Shown: positions 52,767-60,905 of the stretch, piece by piece
How the letters are laid out: every line of letters begins with the position of its first letter
How positions within the stretch are numbered: position 1 is the first letter of the stretch
From: Parasedimentitalea denitrificans
Lineage (GTDB): Bacteria > Pseudomonadota > Alphaproteobacteria > Rhodobacterales > Rhodobacteraceae
Length of the DNA: 64,000 nt
Assembly: GCF_011813015.1 (NCBI RefSeq)
Contig: NZ_QHLQ01000005.1
Coordinates: 124,001-188,000 of the forward strand
Direction of reading: 5' to 3'
Program-made: the position numbers and the translations under genes
The notes under the pieces: generated by a model
Database searches by the model: none
Told to the model about the DNA's origin: nothing
Seen by the model: only the letters and a program-made list of their open reading frames with translations

Positions 52767-53681
52767 TCATGTGTGCAACGCGACTAGTTCGCGCGCTATT
52801 TGAGCTGCCAGTCGTGCATTGTTTCGCACAAGTGCGATGTTTGCGGTCAGGGAGCGGCCCTCTGTCAGCTCAAATATCCGTTGCAGCAGGAAGGGGGTGA
52901 CAGCCTTGCCGCTTACGCCTTGCTCGTCCGCCTCTGTCTGAGCCTGCAGGATGATTGGTGCCAGGATTTCAGCTGGGATTTCGTCGGATTTGGGGATTGG
53001 GTTGACGATCAATTGACCGCCGGGAAGGCCGACTGCCTGACGCATAGCGTGGGCGCGGGCGATTTGGCCCGCGTCATCCATGCGAAGGGGGGCTGTTAGG
53101 TCGGATTGAGACGACCAGAATGCTGGCATGGAATCCTGCTGGTAGCCGATGACAGGCACACCTTGGGTTTCCAGAACCTCGAGCGTTTTAGGGACATCTA
53201 GGATCGCCTTGGCGCCTGCAGCAACCACGGTCACCGGCGTGGCGGCCAGTTCCATCAGGTCGGCAGAAATATCAAACGACTTTTCGGCCCCTTTGTGGAC
53301 GCCGCCAATGCCGCCGGTTGCGAAGACATCAATGCCTGCCAAATGTGCGGCAATCATGGTGGCTGCAACTGTTGTGGCACCGGTGCCGCCGCTGGCGAGA
53401 CAAGCTGCGAAGTCTGCGCGAGACAGTTTGGAAACGCCTTTGGCTTGGCCCAGCATTTTCAGCTGATCGGATTCTAGTCCGACATGTAGCTGACCGTCGA
53501 GAACAGCGATTGTCGCTGGGGTTGCGCCTGCGTCACGAATATCTTGTTCAACCTGCGCTGCAACTTCGATATTCTGGGGGTAGGGCATACCATGGGTGAT
53601 GATAGTGCTTTCCAGCGCTACGATTGCAGTGCCCGCTGTTTTGGCGGTCTGGACCTCGGCCGAGTATTTGATGTCGATCAC
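52767..53681 (-). CDS. psuG: pseudouridine-5'-phosphate glycosidase
   Basis: A 304-residue enzyme that splits pseudouridine 5'-phosphate into uracil and ribose 5-phosphate. ALESTIITHGMPYPQN at the N terminus, GGTGATTVAATM with the catalytic-site lysine/aspartate region, and FATGGIGGVHKGAE are family motifs. It overlaps the kinase gene by 4 bases and completes the two-step breakdown of pseudouridine begun by PsuK. No dedicated nucleoside transporter is adjacent. Confidence 0.95.
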   Translation of the reverse strand: MIDIKYSAEVQTAKTAGTAIVALESTIITHGMPYPQNIEVAAQVEQDIRDAGATPATIAVLDGQLHVGLESDQLKMLGQAKGVSKLSRADFAACLASGGTGATTVAATMIAAHLAGIDVFATGGIGGVHKGAEKSFDISADLMELAATPVTVVAAGAKAILDVPKTLEVLETQGVPVIGYQQDSMPAFWSSQSDLTAPLRMDDAGQIARAHAMRQAVGLPGGQLIVNPIPKSDEIPAEILAPIILQAQTEADEQGVSGKAVTPFLLQRIFELTEGRSLTANIALVRNNARLAAQIARELVALHT

Positions 53682-54586
53682 AGTGGGGGTTCTCCTGAAA
53701 CATAGGTGGCCGCGGCCTTGAGGGCAGATGCCAATGCATTTTCGCCAGTGTCACCACGGGTTTCTGCGGCGATATGTGCGGCCATAAAGGTATCTCCGGC
53801 CCCGGTGACGCGTGCAACGGTGACGCGGGGTGGGACGAGAGTGATGAGTGATTGTGGACTTGCTTCGGTTGCAGAGCTGCCGCCGTCAGTCACCAAGACG
53901 CGACGGGCGCCGCGGTCGAGCATTGCCTGAGCGGCGGTTGCACTGTCGCTGAATTCGGCCTGACAGAGCAAGCCGGCCTCTTCTAGATTGACGTAAAGCG
54001 TGCCGCGATTTCGGGTTAGGAATGGGCGTAGGCGTTCCGCCTTGCCCGGTGAAGCCGGGGCGATGCGAAGGTCAGCGGCAGAAAACGCGGGATCATTTGC
54101 GATATCGTCGAGCAGCGAAAGGGTAAGGTTGCCATCAAGCGCAATTGGGCCTGCGTAAGGAGTCTCGGCGGTGCCAAGGCTGCCATCGTGCAAAGGTTTT
54201 AGGATTTTGTCGCCAGCTGCCTCCAGCGAATGGGCGTCGGCGATGGCTGCGATTAGCCCATTTGCGCCCTCTACCGCCATATAGCGATCTGTGGGCAAGT
54301 CATCGGAACGGTACAGATGATCGGTGATTAGCCCAAGCCGCGTGCAGGCGGCGACCAGTTCGTCGCCTTCATCGTCGCGGCCAACGGTGCTGAGCAAAGA
54401 AGGCGTCAGACCAAAGCGCGCCAGGGTCATAGCGATGTTCATCGCGACACCGCCTGGAAGGCGACTGATGCGCCCCGGCATATCGGACCCACGCCGCATT
54501 TCCATCGGCGAGCGGCCGATGATATCCCATAGGACAGAACCAATACAAAGAATGTTCGGGCTGGATGGTTGGATAGTTTGTGTCAT
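53678..54586 (-). CDS. psuK: PfkB-family kinase, probable pseudouridine kinase
   Basis: A 302-residue ribokinase-family enzyme. The N-terminal GSVLWDIIGR and GGVAMNIAMTLARFG form the substrate side; the C-terminal signature VARVTGAGDTFMAAHIA holds the catalytic aspartate and anion hole. PfkB kinases act on many sugars and nucleosides; pairing with psuG (ATGA overlap) makes pseudouridine the likely substrate. I start at 54586, the ATG nearest the family's usual N terminus, with a weak ribosome site. The 45-base gap to the upstream DUF4198 gene suggests that they may share a transcript. Confidence 0.85.
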   Translation of the reverse strand: MTQTIQPSSPNILCIGSVLWDIIGRSPMEMRRGSDMPGRISRLPGGVAMNIAMTLARFGLTPSLLSTVGRDDEGDELVAACTRLGLITDHLYRSDDLPTDRYMAVEGANGLIAAIADAHSLEAAGDKILKPLHDGSLGTAETPYAGPIALDGNLTLSLLDDIANDPAFSAADLRIAPASPGKAERLRPFLTRNRGTLYVNLEEAGLLCQAEFSDSATAAQAMLDRGARRVLVTDGGSSATEASPQSLITLVPPRVTVARVTGAGDTFMAAHIAAETRGDTGENALASALKAAATYVSGEPPL

Positions 54587-54631
54587 GCAGGTGTTCTGCC
54601 TATTTTTGCAACCGCTCGCAAGCTGCAACCA

Positions 54632-55444
54632 TCATTGAGGCGTAGCAAATGTCAGGGATGCCCACAATGTCTCCCAAACGGGCTCTTCGGTTTCTGGGGC
54701 AGGGCGCAGAACAACTGCGTCCAACAGGTAAGTATGGCTGGGTTGAACTGGAATAAAAGCTTTCCCACCCGTGTCCGTACTTTGCGTAAATACCCTGACG
54801 TGACCGCTAGGATGACGTTCAAACACCTCAAATTGGGCGTATGGGCGGGGATTTCCCAGGTAATACAGCGTCACAGGCATGCCAGATCGTATGTCATCAG
54901 TATAAGGGTTCGCACCTGCAACGAACTCAGTTTCCATACCAAGGAGTGTGTCTTCGCCCTTCCCATTGCCAACAGCGACTAGCGATTTGGCATGGCGTGT
55001 GTACGTCTCGGAGAAACCTTGCTTTGGTAAGCCTCTGGCCTGATGGAGTTGGGTAGCGTTGGGAAAACCCTTGAGGTCTATGAAGGTTTGAAACTCTTCC
55101 CATGTGTCGTAAGTGAGTGTTTCCGGAGCCGTTTCGTGCGAAATGATCAACAGTCCCGCTTGTGCGCTATCAAGTTGAAAGGCCGGTAGGTCGCCCATAC
55201 GCCCCCGGTAGGCTTTGGTTTGCTTCCCTTGTGTGAAGTCAAATCGCTTGGTGCGTCTTGCAAAAAACACTTGGTTGGCACCACTGAAGTTCTGACCATT
55301 TCGAAGGTCGGCGATCACTGGCTCCTCTGTTTCGACTTGATATTTCTGCGGTTCGATCCAAAACTCATGCGAAAGAGTAGGCTGGGTGGAGAACATCAGG
55401 CCAACAAGAGCAGCACTAAGACGGCGGAATGGGCAAATGGGCAT
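54632..55444 (-). CDS. DUF4198 domain protein, exported
   Basis: A 270-residue periplasmic protein. After a signal peptide (MPICPFRRLSAALVGLMFSTQPTLSHEFW, cut near SHEF) the mature chain begins HEFWIEPQKYQV, typical of DUF4198, a family often encoded beside nickel or cobalt uptake genes. An N-terminal His/Glu pair could bind metal. It is divergent from a HupE-like gene, and the two 5' ends overlap by 8 bases if 55444 and 55437 are the starts; upstream in-frame ATGs (55504, 55516) would increase the overlap. A downstream metal role is inference. Confidence 0.75.
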   Translation of the reverse strand: MPICPFRRLSAALVGLMFSTQPTLSHEFWIEPQKYQVETEEPVIADLRNGQNFSGANQVFFARRTKRFDFTQGKQTKAYRGRMGDLPAFQLDSAQAGLLIISHETAPETLTYDTWEEFQTFIDLKGFPNATQLHQARGLPKQGFSETYTRHAKSLVAVGNGKGEDTLLGMETEFVAGANPYTDDIRSGMPVTLYYLGNPRPYAQFEVFERHPSGHVRVFTQSTDTGGKAFIPVQPSHTYLLDAVVLRPAPETEEPVWETLWASLTFATPQ

Positions 55445-56588
55445 TGGTAGAACCTTTTGGAAACTGAGGAACAGGCTGGCTGTAACGCTGTTTTTGTCAA
55501 CCATTGCTTTTGTCACGTTACTGGCGACTGCTAATGCGCATGAAGTTACACCGACGATTGCTGATTTTCGGGTGGAGGATGGTCAGATCGCACTTGATCT
55601 GCGGCTGAACATTGAAGCCTTTGTCGCTGGTATCAATTTGGATGGAATGGCGGATACTGATCAGGCCGAACAGGCAAATGACTATGACAGTCTTCGTGGA
55701 TTGGATCAGGCCGAGCTAGAACCCATGGTGCGCCAGTTCGCTGAGGAGTGGTTGGAGACAGTTAGAGTGACAGCTGGTGGAGCGCTGCAACTTAGCGTAA
55801 CCGAGATCCTTATCCCCGAAGTCGGAGACGTGGAGGTGCCGCGTGCGACGTATTTGATGTTAAACGGTAGCGTTCCGGACCATGCCCGCAGCCTGACCGT
55901 CTATTGGCCCGAAGGGTCCGGTGGCGTCGTGTTGAGGCAAAACGGAGTGGACGAGCCATATACAGGTTACCTGCAAGGCGGAGAAACCACCTCGCATATT
56001 CCGTTGAGTGGTGGGGCTGCACTTAGCTCTCAGGAAACATTTGTTGCCTATCTGCCTGTTGGTTTTTCCCATATTCTGCCGAAGGGACTGGACCATATAT
56101 TGTTCGTGCTGGGACTGTTTTTCCTAAGTTCTCGACTTAGACCGCTGCTGTGGCAGATCACCGCCTTTACTGTCGCTCATACAATTACCCTCGCGTTAGG
56201 GGCCATGGGATGGGTACAGGTATCGCCAGATATCGTTGAGCCCTTGATCGCGGCATCGATCGTTTATGTCGCGGTGGAGAACATTTTCCTGCGTCATCTG
56301 ACAGTCTGGAGACCTTTGGTAATTTTTGGCTTTGGACTGTTACACGGTCTGGGGTTTGCTTCTGTGCTGGGAGAGTTTGGGCTTCCCCAGGATCAGTTTA
56401 TAGCGGCATTGATCGGGTTCAATGTGGGCGTGGAACTGGGGCAATTGACGGTGATCGCCATTGCGTTTGCCACAGTTAGCTTTTGGTTTCAGTCGCACCC
56501 CAAATATCGCGGCCGGGTGGCGATTCCTGCTTCGATCACCATTGCGGCGATCGGAGCATATTGGTTTGTCGAACGGGTGTTTTTGTAA
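55437..56588 (+). CDS. HupE/UreJ-family membrane protein
   Basis: A 383-residue membrane protein with an N-terminal signal/anchor (residues 13-33), a periplasmic domain of about 180 residues beginning HEVTPTIADFRVEDG, and six to seven hydrophobic segments from residue 205 on. The membrane part has the HupE/UreJ signature LPVGFSHILPKGLDHILFVLGLFFL, with the HxxxxxxDH histidines known for nickel or cobalt permeases. No hydrogenase or urease gene is near. ATG 55437 is the best start; 55386 would extend it by 17 residues. Confidence 0.8.
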   Translation: MGIGRTFWKLRNRLAVTLFLSTIAFVTLLATANAHEVTPTIADFRVEDGQIALDLRLNIEAFVAGINLDGMADTDQAEQANDYDSLRGLDQAELEPMVRQFAEEWLETVRVTAGGALQLSVTEILIPEVGDVEVPRATYLMLNGSVPDHARSLTVYWPEGSGGVVLRQNGVDEPYTGYLQGGETTSHIPLSGGAALSSQETFVAYLPVGFSHILPKGLDHILFVLGLFFLSSRLRPLLWQITAFTVAHTITLALGAMGWVQVSPDIVEPLIAASIVYVAVENIFLRHLTVWRPLVIFGFGLLHGLGFASVLGEFGLPQDQFIAALIGFNVGVELGQLTVIAIAFATVSFWFQSHPKYRGRVAIPASITIAAIGAYWFVERVFL

Positions 56589-56593
56589 CCGGT

Positions 56594-57214
56594 TCAGCCC
56601 ATCGCCGACGTGAAGCGTGACAGGGCTAATACAGGGTTTTCCTCACGCCAGATCTCATCACCGATGCCTAGGAAGTCGGTGAAGGGGGATATATTACGGA
56701 CCAGATCTTCGGTCAGGCCACCTTCGGCGACGACTGGGACTTCGATCATTTCTGACCACCATTTGAACAAGTCCAAGTCGGCAATGGCGCCGTCGCCTAA
56801 CCCTGACGTACCAACCGGTCCGAAGCTTACGTAATCCGCGCCTGCTTCAGCTGCCGAGATTCCGTCATGGTTTGACGCGCCGCAAAAGCTGCCGACAATG
56901 GCGTCTGCACCCATTGCCTTGCGTGTGGCGCGAACAGACCGTGCGGAGTCGGTCAGATGTACCCCATCCAACCCCAGTCGTTCAGCCAGCAGTTGATGGT
57001 CTGAAATCACAATGGCAACGTCCCGCGCATGTGTCACTTCCCGCAGAGCGTCAGCTGCCCGGCTGAGGGTGTCTTCATCGCGGCTTGCCATATCCAGACG
57101 TAGGCAGGCCACATCAGTGGAATCTAGAACCTTGGCCAGCTGATCAGGAAATTGGCCGAGCTCAAAACTTGGCGGTGTGACCAGGTAGATCTGCGGCTTT
57201 TCTGGGCTGTCCAT
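56594..57214 (-). CDS. thiamine phosphate synthase-like protein
   Basis: A 206-residue TIM-barrel of the ThiE/TenI family. ThiE marks DGVHLTD, GADYVSFGPVGTSG and VPVVAEGGLT are recognisable but divergent from E. coli ThiE (usually GPIFxTxTK). It may be the thiamine phosphate synthase or a TenI-like paralogue; other thi genes are not in the window. It ends 5 bases from the convergent HupE gene. AAGGA before the ATG is a good ribosome site. Confidence 0.75.
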   Translation of the reverse strand: MDSPEKPQIYLVTPPSFELGQFPDQLAKVLDSTDVACLRLDMASRDEDTLSRAADALREVTHARDVAIVISDHQLLAERLGLDGVHLTDSARSVRATRKAMGADAIVGSFCGASNHDGISAAEAGADYVSFGPVGTSGLGDGAIADLDLFKWWSEMIEVPVVAEGGLTEDLVRNISPFTDFLGIGDEIWREENPVLALSRFTSAMG

Positions 57215-57375
57215 GGGTTTGGTCCTTATTATATCTTGCGGCTGTTTAGCGTATTAAGATGGAGGTGCAAGGTTTATAGGGTGCGGACATAATATTCGTG
57301 ATACCGGAAAAATGCCAGATCTTGCTCTGACAACGATTGCAGACTAGATCGGTGCGAGTTTTCAGAGAGAGTGAC

Positions 57376-58125
57376 ATGCCGACCCAAACCTCACAGCCCG
57401 CCTTTGTTTTGGTCCGCCCACAAATGGGCGAGAATATTGGGGCAGCCGCCCGCGCCATGTGGAATTTTGGTCTGGACCGAATGCGCATCGTGGCGCCACG
57501 TGATGGCTGGCCCAGTCAAAAAGCTGTGGCAATGGCATCGGGTGCGGGACGTTTGTTAGACGAAGCGAGGCTAAGTCCGGATGTGCCAGATGCGGTAGCT
57601 GACTGTTCATATGTCTTCGCCACCACAGCCCGTCAGCGGGGGTTAACCAAGCCAGTTTACAGCCCAGAGGCAGCGATGAAACTCGCCGCTGAAAAAATCG
57701 CGGCTGGAGAAAAAGTGGCGGTCATGTTTGGGCCTGAACGGGCAGGGCTAGAGAACGAAGATATAGCCAAGGCTAACGCCATTATTTCAGTCCCGGTGAA
57801 TCCTGCATATGGTTCTTTGAACTTGGGCCAATGTGTGCTGTTGACTGCTTATGAATGGCAACGTCAGGTTGCAGAGATCGACCACGAGGTGGTTGAAATG
57901 GGCAAGGCGGATTGGGCAACAGGCGTTGAGATTGAGAAACTGTCCGACCATTTTGAAGATCGTTTGATGGAGGCGGGGTTCTTTTACCCGCCGGAAAAAG
58001 CGCCGAACATGAAGGTCAATCTGCGCAATTTGTGGAGCCGAATGGCGCTGACAAATGCGGATGTACAGATGCTGCACGGCATCATGCGACAGATGGTTCG
58101 CTGGAAAAAACGCGGTGAAGAATAA
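57376..58125 (+). CDS. trmJ: tRNA (cytidine/uridine-2'-O-)-methyltransferase TrmJ-type
   Basis: A 249-residue SPOUT methyltransferase. The three knot motifs are readable: NIGAAARAMWNFGL, VMFGPERAGLENEDI and SLNLGQCVLLTAYEW. TrmJ methylates the 2'-OH of position 32 in several tRNAs. The C-terminal helical extension of about 90 residues, which includes LSDHFEDRLMEAGFF, is characteristic of TrmJ as opposed to TrmL. Ribosome site GAGAGAG; it is followed 59 bases on by ctaA and may be read through. Confidence 0.85.
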   Translation: MPTQTSQPAFVLVRPQMGENIGAAARAMWNFGLDRMRIVAPRDGWPSQKAVAMASGAGRLLDEARLSPDVPDAVADCSYVFATTARQRGLTKPVYSPEAAMKLAAEKIAAGEKVAVMFGPERAGLENEDIAKANAIISVPVNPAYGSLNLGQCVLLTAYEWQRQVAEIDHEVVEMGKADWATGVEIEKLSDHFEDRLMEAGFFYPPEKAPNMKVNLRNLWSRMALTNADVQMLHGIMRQMVRWKKRGEE

Positions 58126-58184
58126 GTCGACTGGACCTCTGATGAGGAGGGATCTAGCGTGACGACGAAGTAAGTGAGGCGAGC

Positions 58185-59336
58185 ATGAGCAAGCGGAATA
58201 TTTTTGAAGAAGTTGACGGGGAACGGTCGGCAAAACCGCCTGCTCAGACTGGCCTAATCGACCGGAAGAACAGCGGCGCTCGCAAGGCTATTCGGGCCTG
58301 GCTGATGGTGCTGTTTGCCCTTGTGGTCGCCATGATTGTCGTCGGCGGGCTGACGCGCCTGACAGATAGCGGGTTGTCCATAACAGAGTGGAAGCCGATT
58401 ACCGGGGCAGTGCCGCCACTGAGCGAGGCGGACTGGCAGATTGAGTTCGATAAATACCAACAGATTGACCAGTGGCGCATTGAAAACCAATGGATGCAGC
58501 TCGACGATTTTAAGTCGATCTACTGGTGGGAGTGGAGCCACCGACAGTTGGGTCGGGTGATAGGATTGATCTGGGCAATTGGCTTTCTTGGCTTTCTTGT
58601 CGCACGCAAGATTCCAGTCGGCTGGACAGGACGGCTGGCACTGCCAGGGCTGCTTGGCGGATTGCAGGGTGGCATTGGTTGGTGGATGGTTGCATCAGGT
58701 GTCACGCAGGGCGAAGGCATCGTGACCGTCGCGTCCTACCGCTTGGCAGTCCATCTTGGTCTGGCTTTTGTCATCCTAGGCTTCCTGGCCTGGTACGTCA
58801 TGCTATTGTCGCGCGAAGAACGCGATTTGATGCAGGCTCGACGGGGACGTGAGATTCGGCTTTTCAACCTTTCGACCGGCCTTCTACATCTTGCATTTCT
58901 GCAAATTGTCTTCGGAGCTCTGGTTGCGGGCATAGATGCTGGTCGATCTTATACAGACTGGCCGCTGATGGGCGGGCAGGTAATTCCGCAAAATCCGTTT
59001 CAGTTTGAACCGCTGTGGGTGAACTTCTTTGAAAATCCTGGTTTGGTTCAATTTATCCACCGAATAACCGGTTATCTTTTACTCGGCTTAGGTGTGACTG
59101 TCTGGCTGCGCGGTCGACGTAGCGCACACCTAATTACGCAAAAGGCGTTTCATCTAGTTTTTGCAATTTTGTTCGCACAGATTGCTTTGGGTGTTGTAAC
59201 GGTTCTTTATGCAGCACCTTGGGAAATTGCGATCCAGCACCAGCTTTTGGCAGTGGTCCTGTGGTCGGTTATCCTACGAGCCCGCTTTCTTTCTGCTTAT
59301 CCAATCACCACTTCAATCAAGGACATTAAACAATGA
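58185..59336 (+). CDS. ctaA: heme A synthase, COX15 type
   Basis: A 383-residue inner-membrane enzyme converting heme O to heme A for cytochrome aa3 oxidase. Eight hydrophobic segments carry the paired heme-ligating histidines: WEWSHRQLGR, YRLAVHLGL, QFIHRITGY and AIQHQLLAV. The longer form with an extended N terminus is the alphaproteobacterial/mitochondrial class. Its stop overlaps the carboxypeptidase start as ATGA, so the two are translated together though functionally unrelated. Confidence 0.95.
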   Translation: MSKRNIFEEVDGERSAKPPAQTGLIDRKNSGARKAIRAWLMVLFALVVAMIVVGGLTRLTDSGLSITEWKPITGAVPPLSEADWQIEFDKYQQIDQWRIENQWMQLDDFKSIYWWEWSHRQLGRVIGLIWAIGFLGFLVARKIPVGWTGRLALPGLLGGLQGGIGWWMVASGVTQGEGIVTVASYRLAVHLGLAFVILGFLAWYVMLLSREERDLMQARRGREIRLFNLSTGLLHLAFLQIVFGALVAGIDAGRSYTDWPLMGGQVIPQNPFQFEPLWVNFFENPGLVQFIHRITGYLLLGLGVTVWLRGRRSAHLITQKAFHLVFAILFAQIALGVVTVLYAAPWEIAIQHQLLAVVLWSVILRARFLSAYPITTSIKDIKQ

Positions 59337-60802
59337 GCGCATTTGACAAACTGATGAGTTTCCAGCGCGACACGCAGGCACTTGGTCAGGTGGCTGGCCG
59401 CTTGGGGTGGGATCAGGAAACCATGATGCCGCGCGGTGCGTCCTCTCAGCGGGGCGTAGAAATGGCGGCCATTGAAGCTGTCCTTCACGCACGGCGAATG
59501 GACCCACAAGTTGAGGAATGGCTGGAGACAGCTGAGGCGCCGGACGAAGCCGGTGCTGCCCATCTTCGTGAAATCCGGCGCAGCTTTGATCGTGCGCAAA
59601 AGGTACCCGCTGACCTTGCCAAGAAACTTGCTCAGCTAACCTCGGAAGCGCAGGGCAAATGGGCTTCTGCACGTGCCGATGAAGATGTCGCTGCCTTTGC
59701 TCCGGTGCTGGCAGAGGTCGTTGCGTTGAAGCGTGAGGAAGGGGCTGCGCTGGCAAATGGCGGCCACCTTTATGACGCCATGATCGAGGACTATGAGCAC
59801 GGCACCACGAGCGCGCAAATTGGTGAAATATTTGATGCCATGCGTCCACGCTTGGTGAACCTGCGGTCGGCTGTTTTGGAACGGCCATCCCCCAAGGGTT
59901 TGCAGGGGGAGTTTGACGAACCCAAGCAGATGAAACTGGCCCGCAAGGTGGCCAAGGCGTTCGGCTACGACATGAACCACGGCCGCGTGGATAAGGCTGT
60001 GCATCCGTTCAGTTCGGGCAGTGGGCAGGATGTGCGGATCACTACTCGCACCAGTGCAGATGATCCGTTCAACTGCATCTATTCGACGATCCACGAGGTT
60101 GGTCATGCCTGTTACGAGCAGAACGTCGATAAGGCGTATTTGCTGACACCCTTGGGTAGTGGCGTATCAATGGGGGTTCACGAAAGCCAAAGCCGGATTT
60201 ATGAAAATCAGCTTGGCCGAGGACGTGCGTTTGCGGGGTGGTTGTTTGGCCAGATGAGTGAGGTGTTTGGAGATTTTGGTATTGCCAATGCCGACGAATT
60301 TTATGCTGCAGTCAACAAGGTTCACAACGGCTATATCCGGACTGAGGCTGACGAGATTCAGTACAATCTGCACGTCATGTTGCGGTTCGATTTGGAGCGG
60401 GCGTTGATGTCCGGAGACCTGCAAGTTTCAGATCTGGAGACGGCATGGAATGATCGTTTCGAGGCAGACTTTGGCTATGCGGTAGATAAGCCTTCGAACG
60501 GCTGTCTGCAGGATGTTCACTGGTCGGTTGGTCTGTTTGGTTACTTCCCAACTTACAGCCTGGGGAACGTCTATGCGGGATGTTTGAACCAAGCCTTGCG
60601 TACCGCTGTTCCCGATCTCGATCAGCGTCTATCGAAAGGTGACACCTCGGTCGCTACTGGCTGGCTGCAAGAGAACCTTCAGCAACACGGAGGCCTGCGC
60701 TCGCCTCGGGATACGATTGAACATGCGGCAGGTATGGCGCCGACACACGAGCCGCTTTTGGACTATCTTGAAGCAAAATTTGGAGAGATCTACGGCTTGT
60801 AG
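59333..60802 (+). CDS. metallocarboxypeptidase, M32 (Taq) family
   Basis: A 489-residue, nearly all-helical zinc carboxypeptidase removing C-terminal residues from peptides; cytoplasmic. The HEVGHACYEQ motif supplies the two His ligands and catalytic Glu; GVHESQSRIYENQLGR contains the third ligand Glu. DVRITTRTSADDP and the YTSGNVYA-type tail region (YSLGNVYAGCLNQAL) are family marks. It begins in the ctaA stop and ends at a strong terminator. Confidence 0.93.
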   Translation: MSAFDKLMSFQRDTQALGQVAGRLGWDQETMMPRGASSQRGVEMAAIEAVLHARRMDPQVEEWLETAEAPDEAGAAHLREIRRSFDRAQKVPADLAKKLAQLTSEAQGKWASARADEDVAAFAPVLAEVVALKREEGAALANGGHLYDAMIEDYEHGTTSAQIGEIFDAMRPRLVNLRSAVLERPSPKGLQGEFDEPKQMKLARKVAKAFGYDMNHGRVDKAVHPFSSGSGQDVRITTRTSADDPFNCIYSTIHEVGHACYEQNVDKAYLLTPLGSGVSMGVHESQSRIYENQLGRGRAFAGWLFGQMSEVFGDFGIANADEFYAAVNKVHNGYIRTEADEIQYNLHVMLRFDLERALMSGDLQVSDLETAWNDRFEADFGYAVDKPSNGCLQDVHWSVGLFGYFPTYSLGNVYAGCLNQALRTAVPDLDQRLSKGDTSVATGWLQENLQQHGGLRSPRDTIEHAAGMAPTHEPLLDYLEAKFGEIYGL

Positions 60803-60843
60803 AACCGGACAGGGGATCAAATCCCGAAGCCAACACACCATTA

Positions 60844-60877
60844 AAAAAGCGCCACTCGGATTTGAGTAGCGCTTTTT
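60844..60877. terminator. bidirectional terminator
   Basis: AAAAAGCGC-C-ACTC pairs with GAGT-A-GCGCTTTTT around GGATTT; the runs allow termination for the carboxypeptidase gene and the convergent gyrA. Confidence 0.88.
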
Positions 60878-60905
60878 CTTTGTCTATCAGATGAGAGGGG
60901 GGAGG

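Noticed and set aside
54632..56588. Hydrogenase or urease accessory locus
   Set aside because: HupE and DUF4198 families suggest metals, but no hydrogenase, urease or cobalamin genes are nearby.
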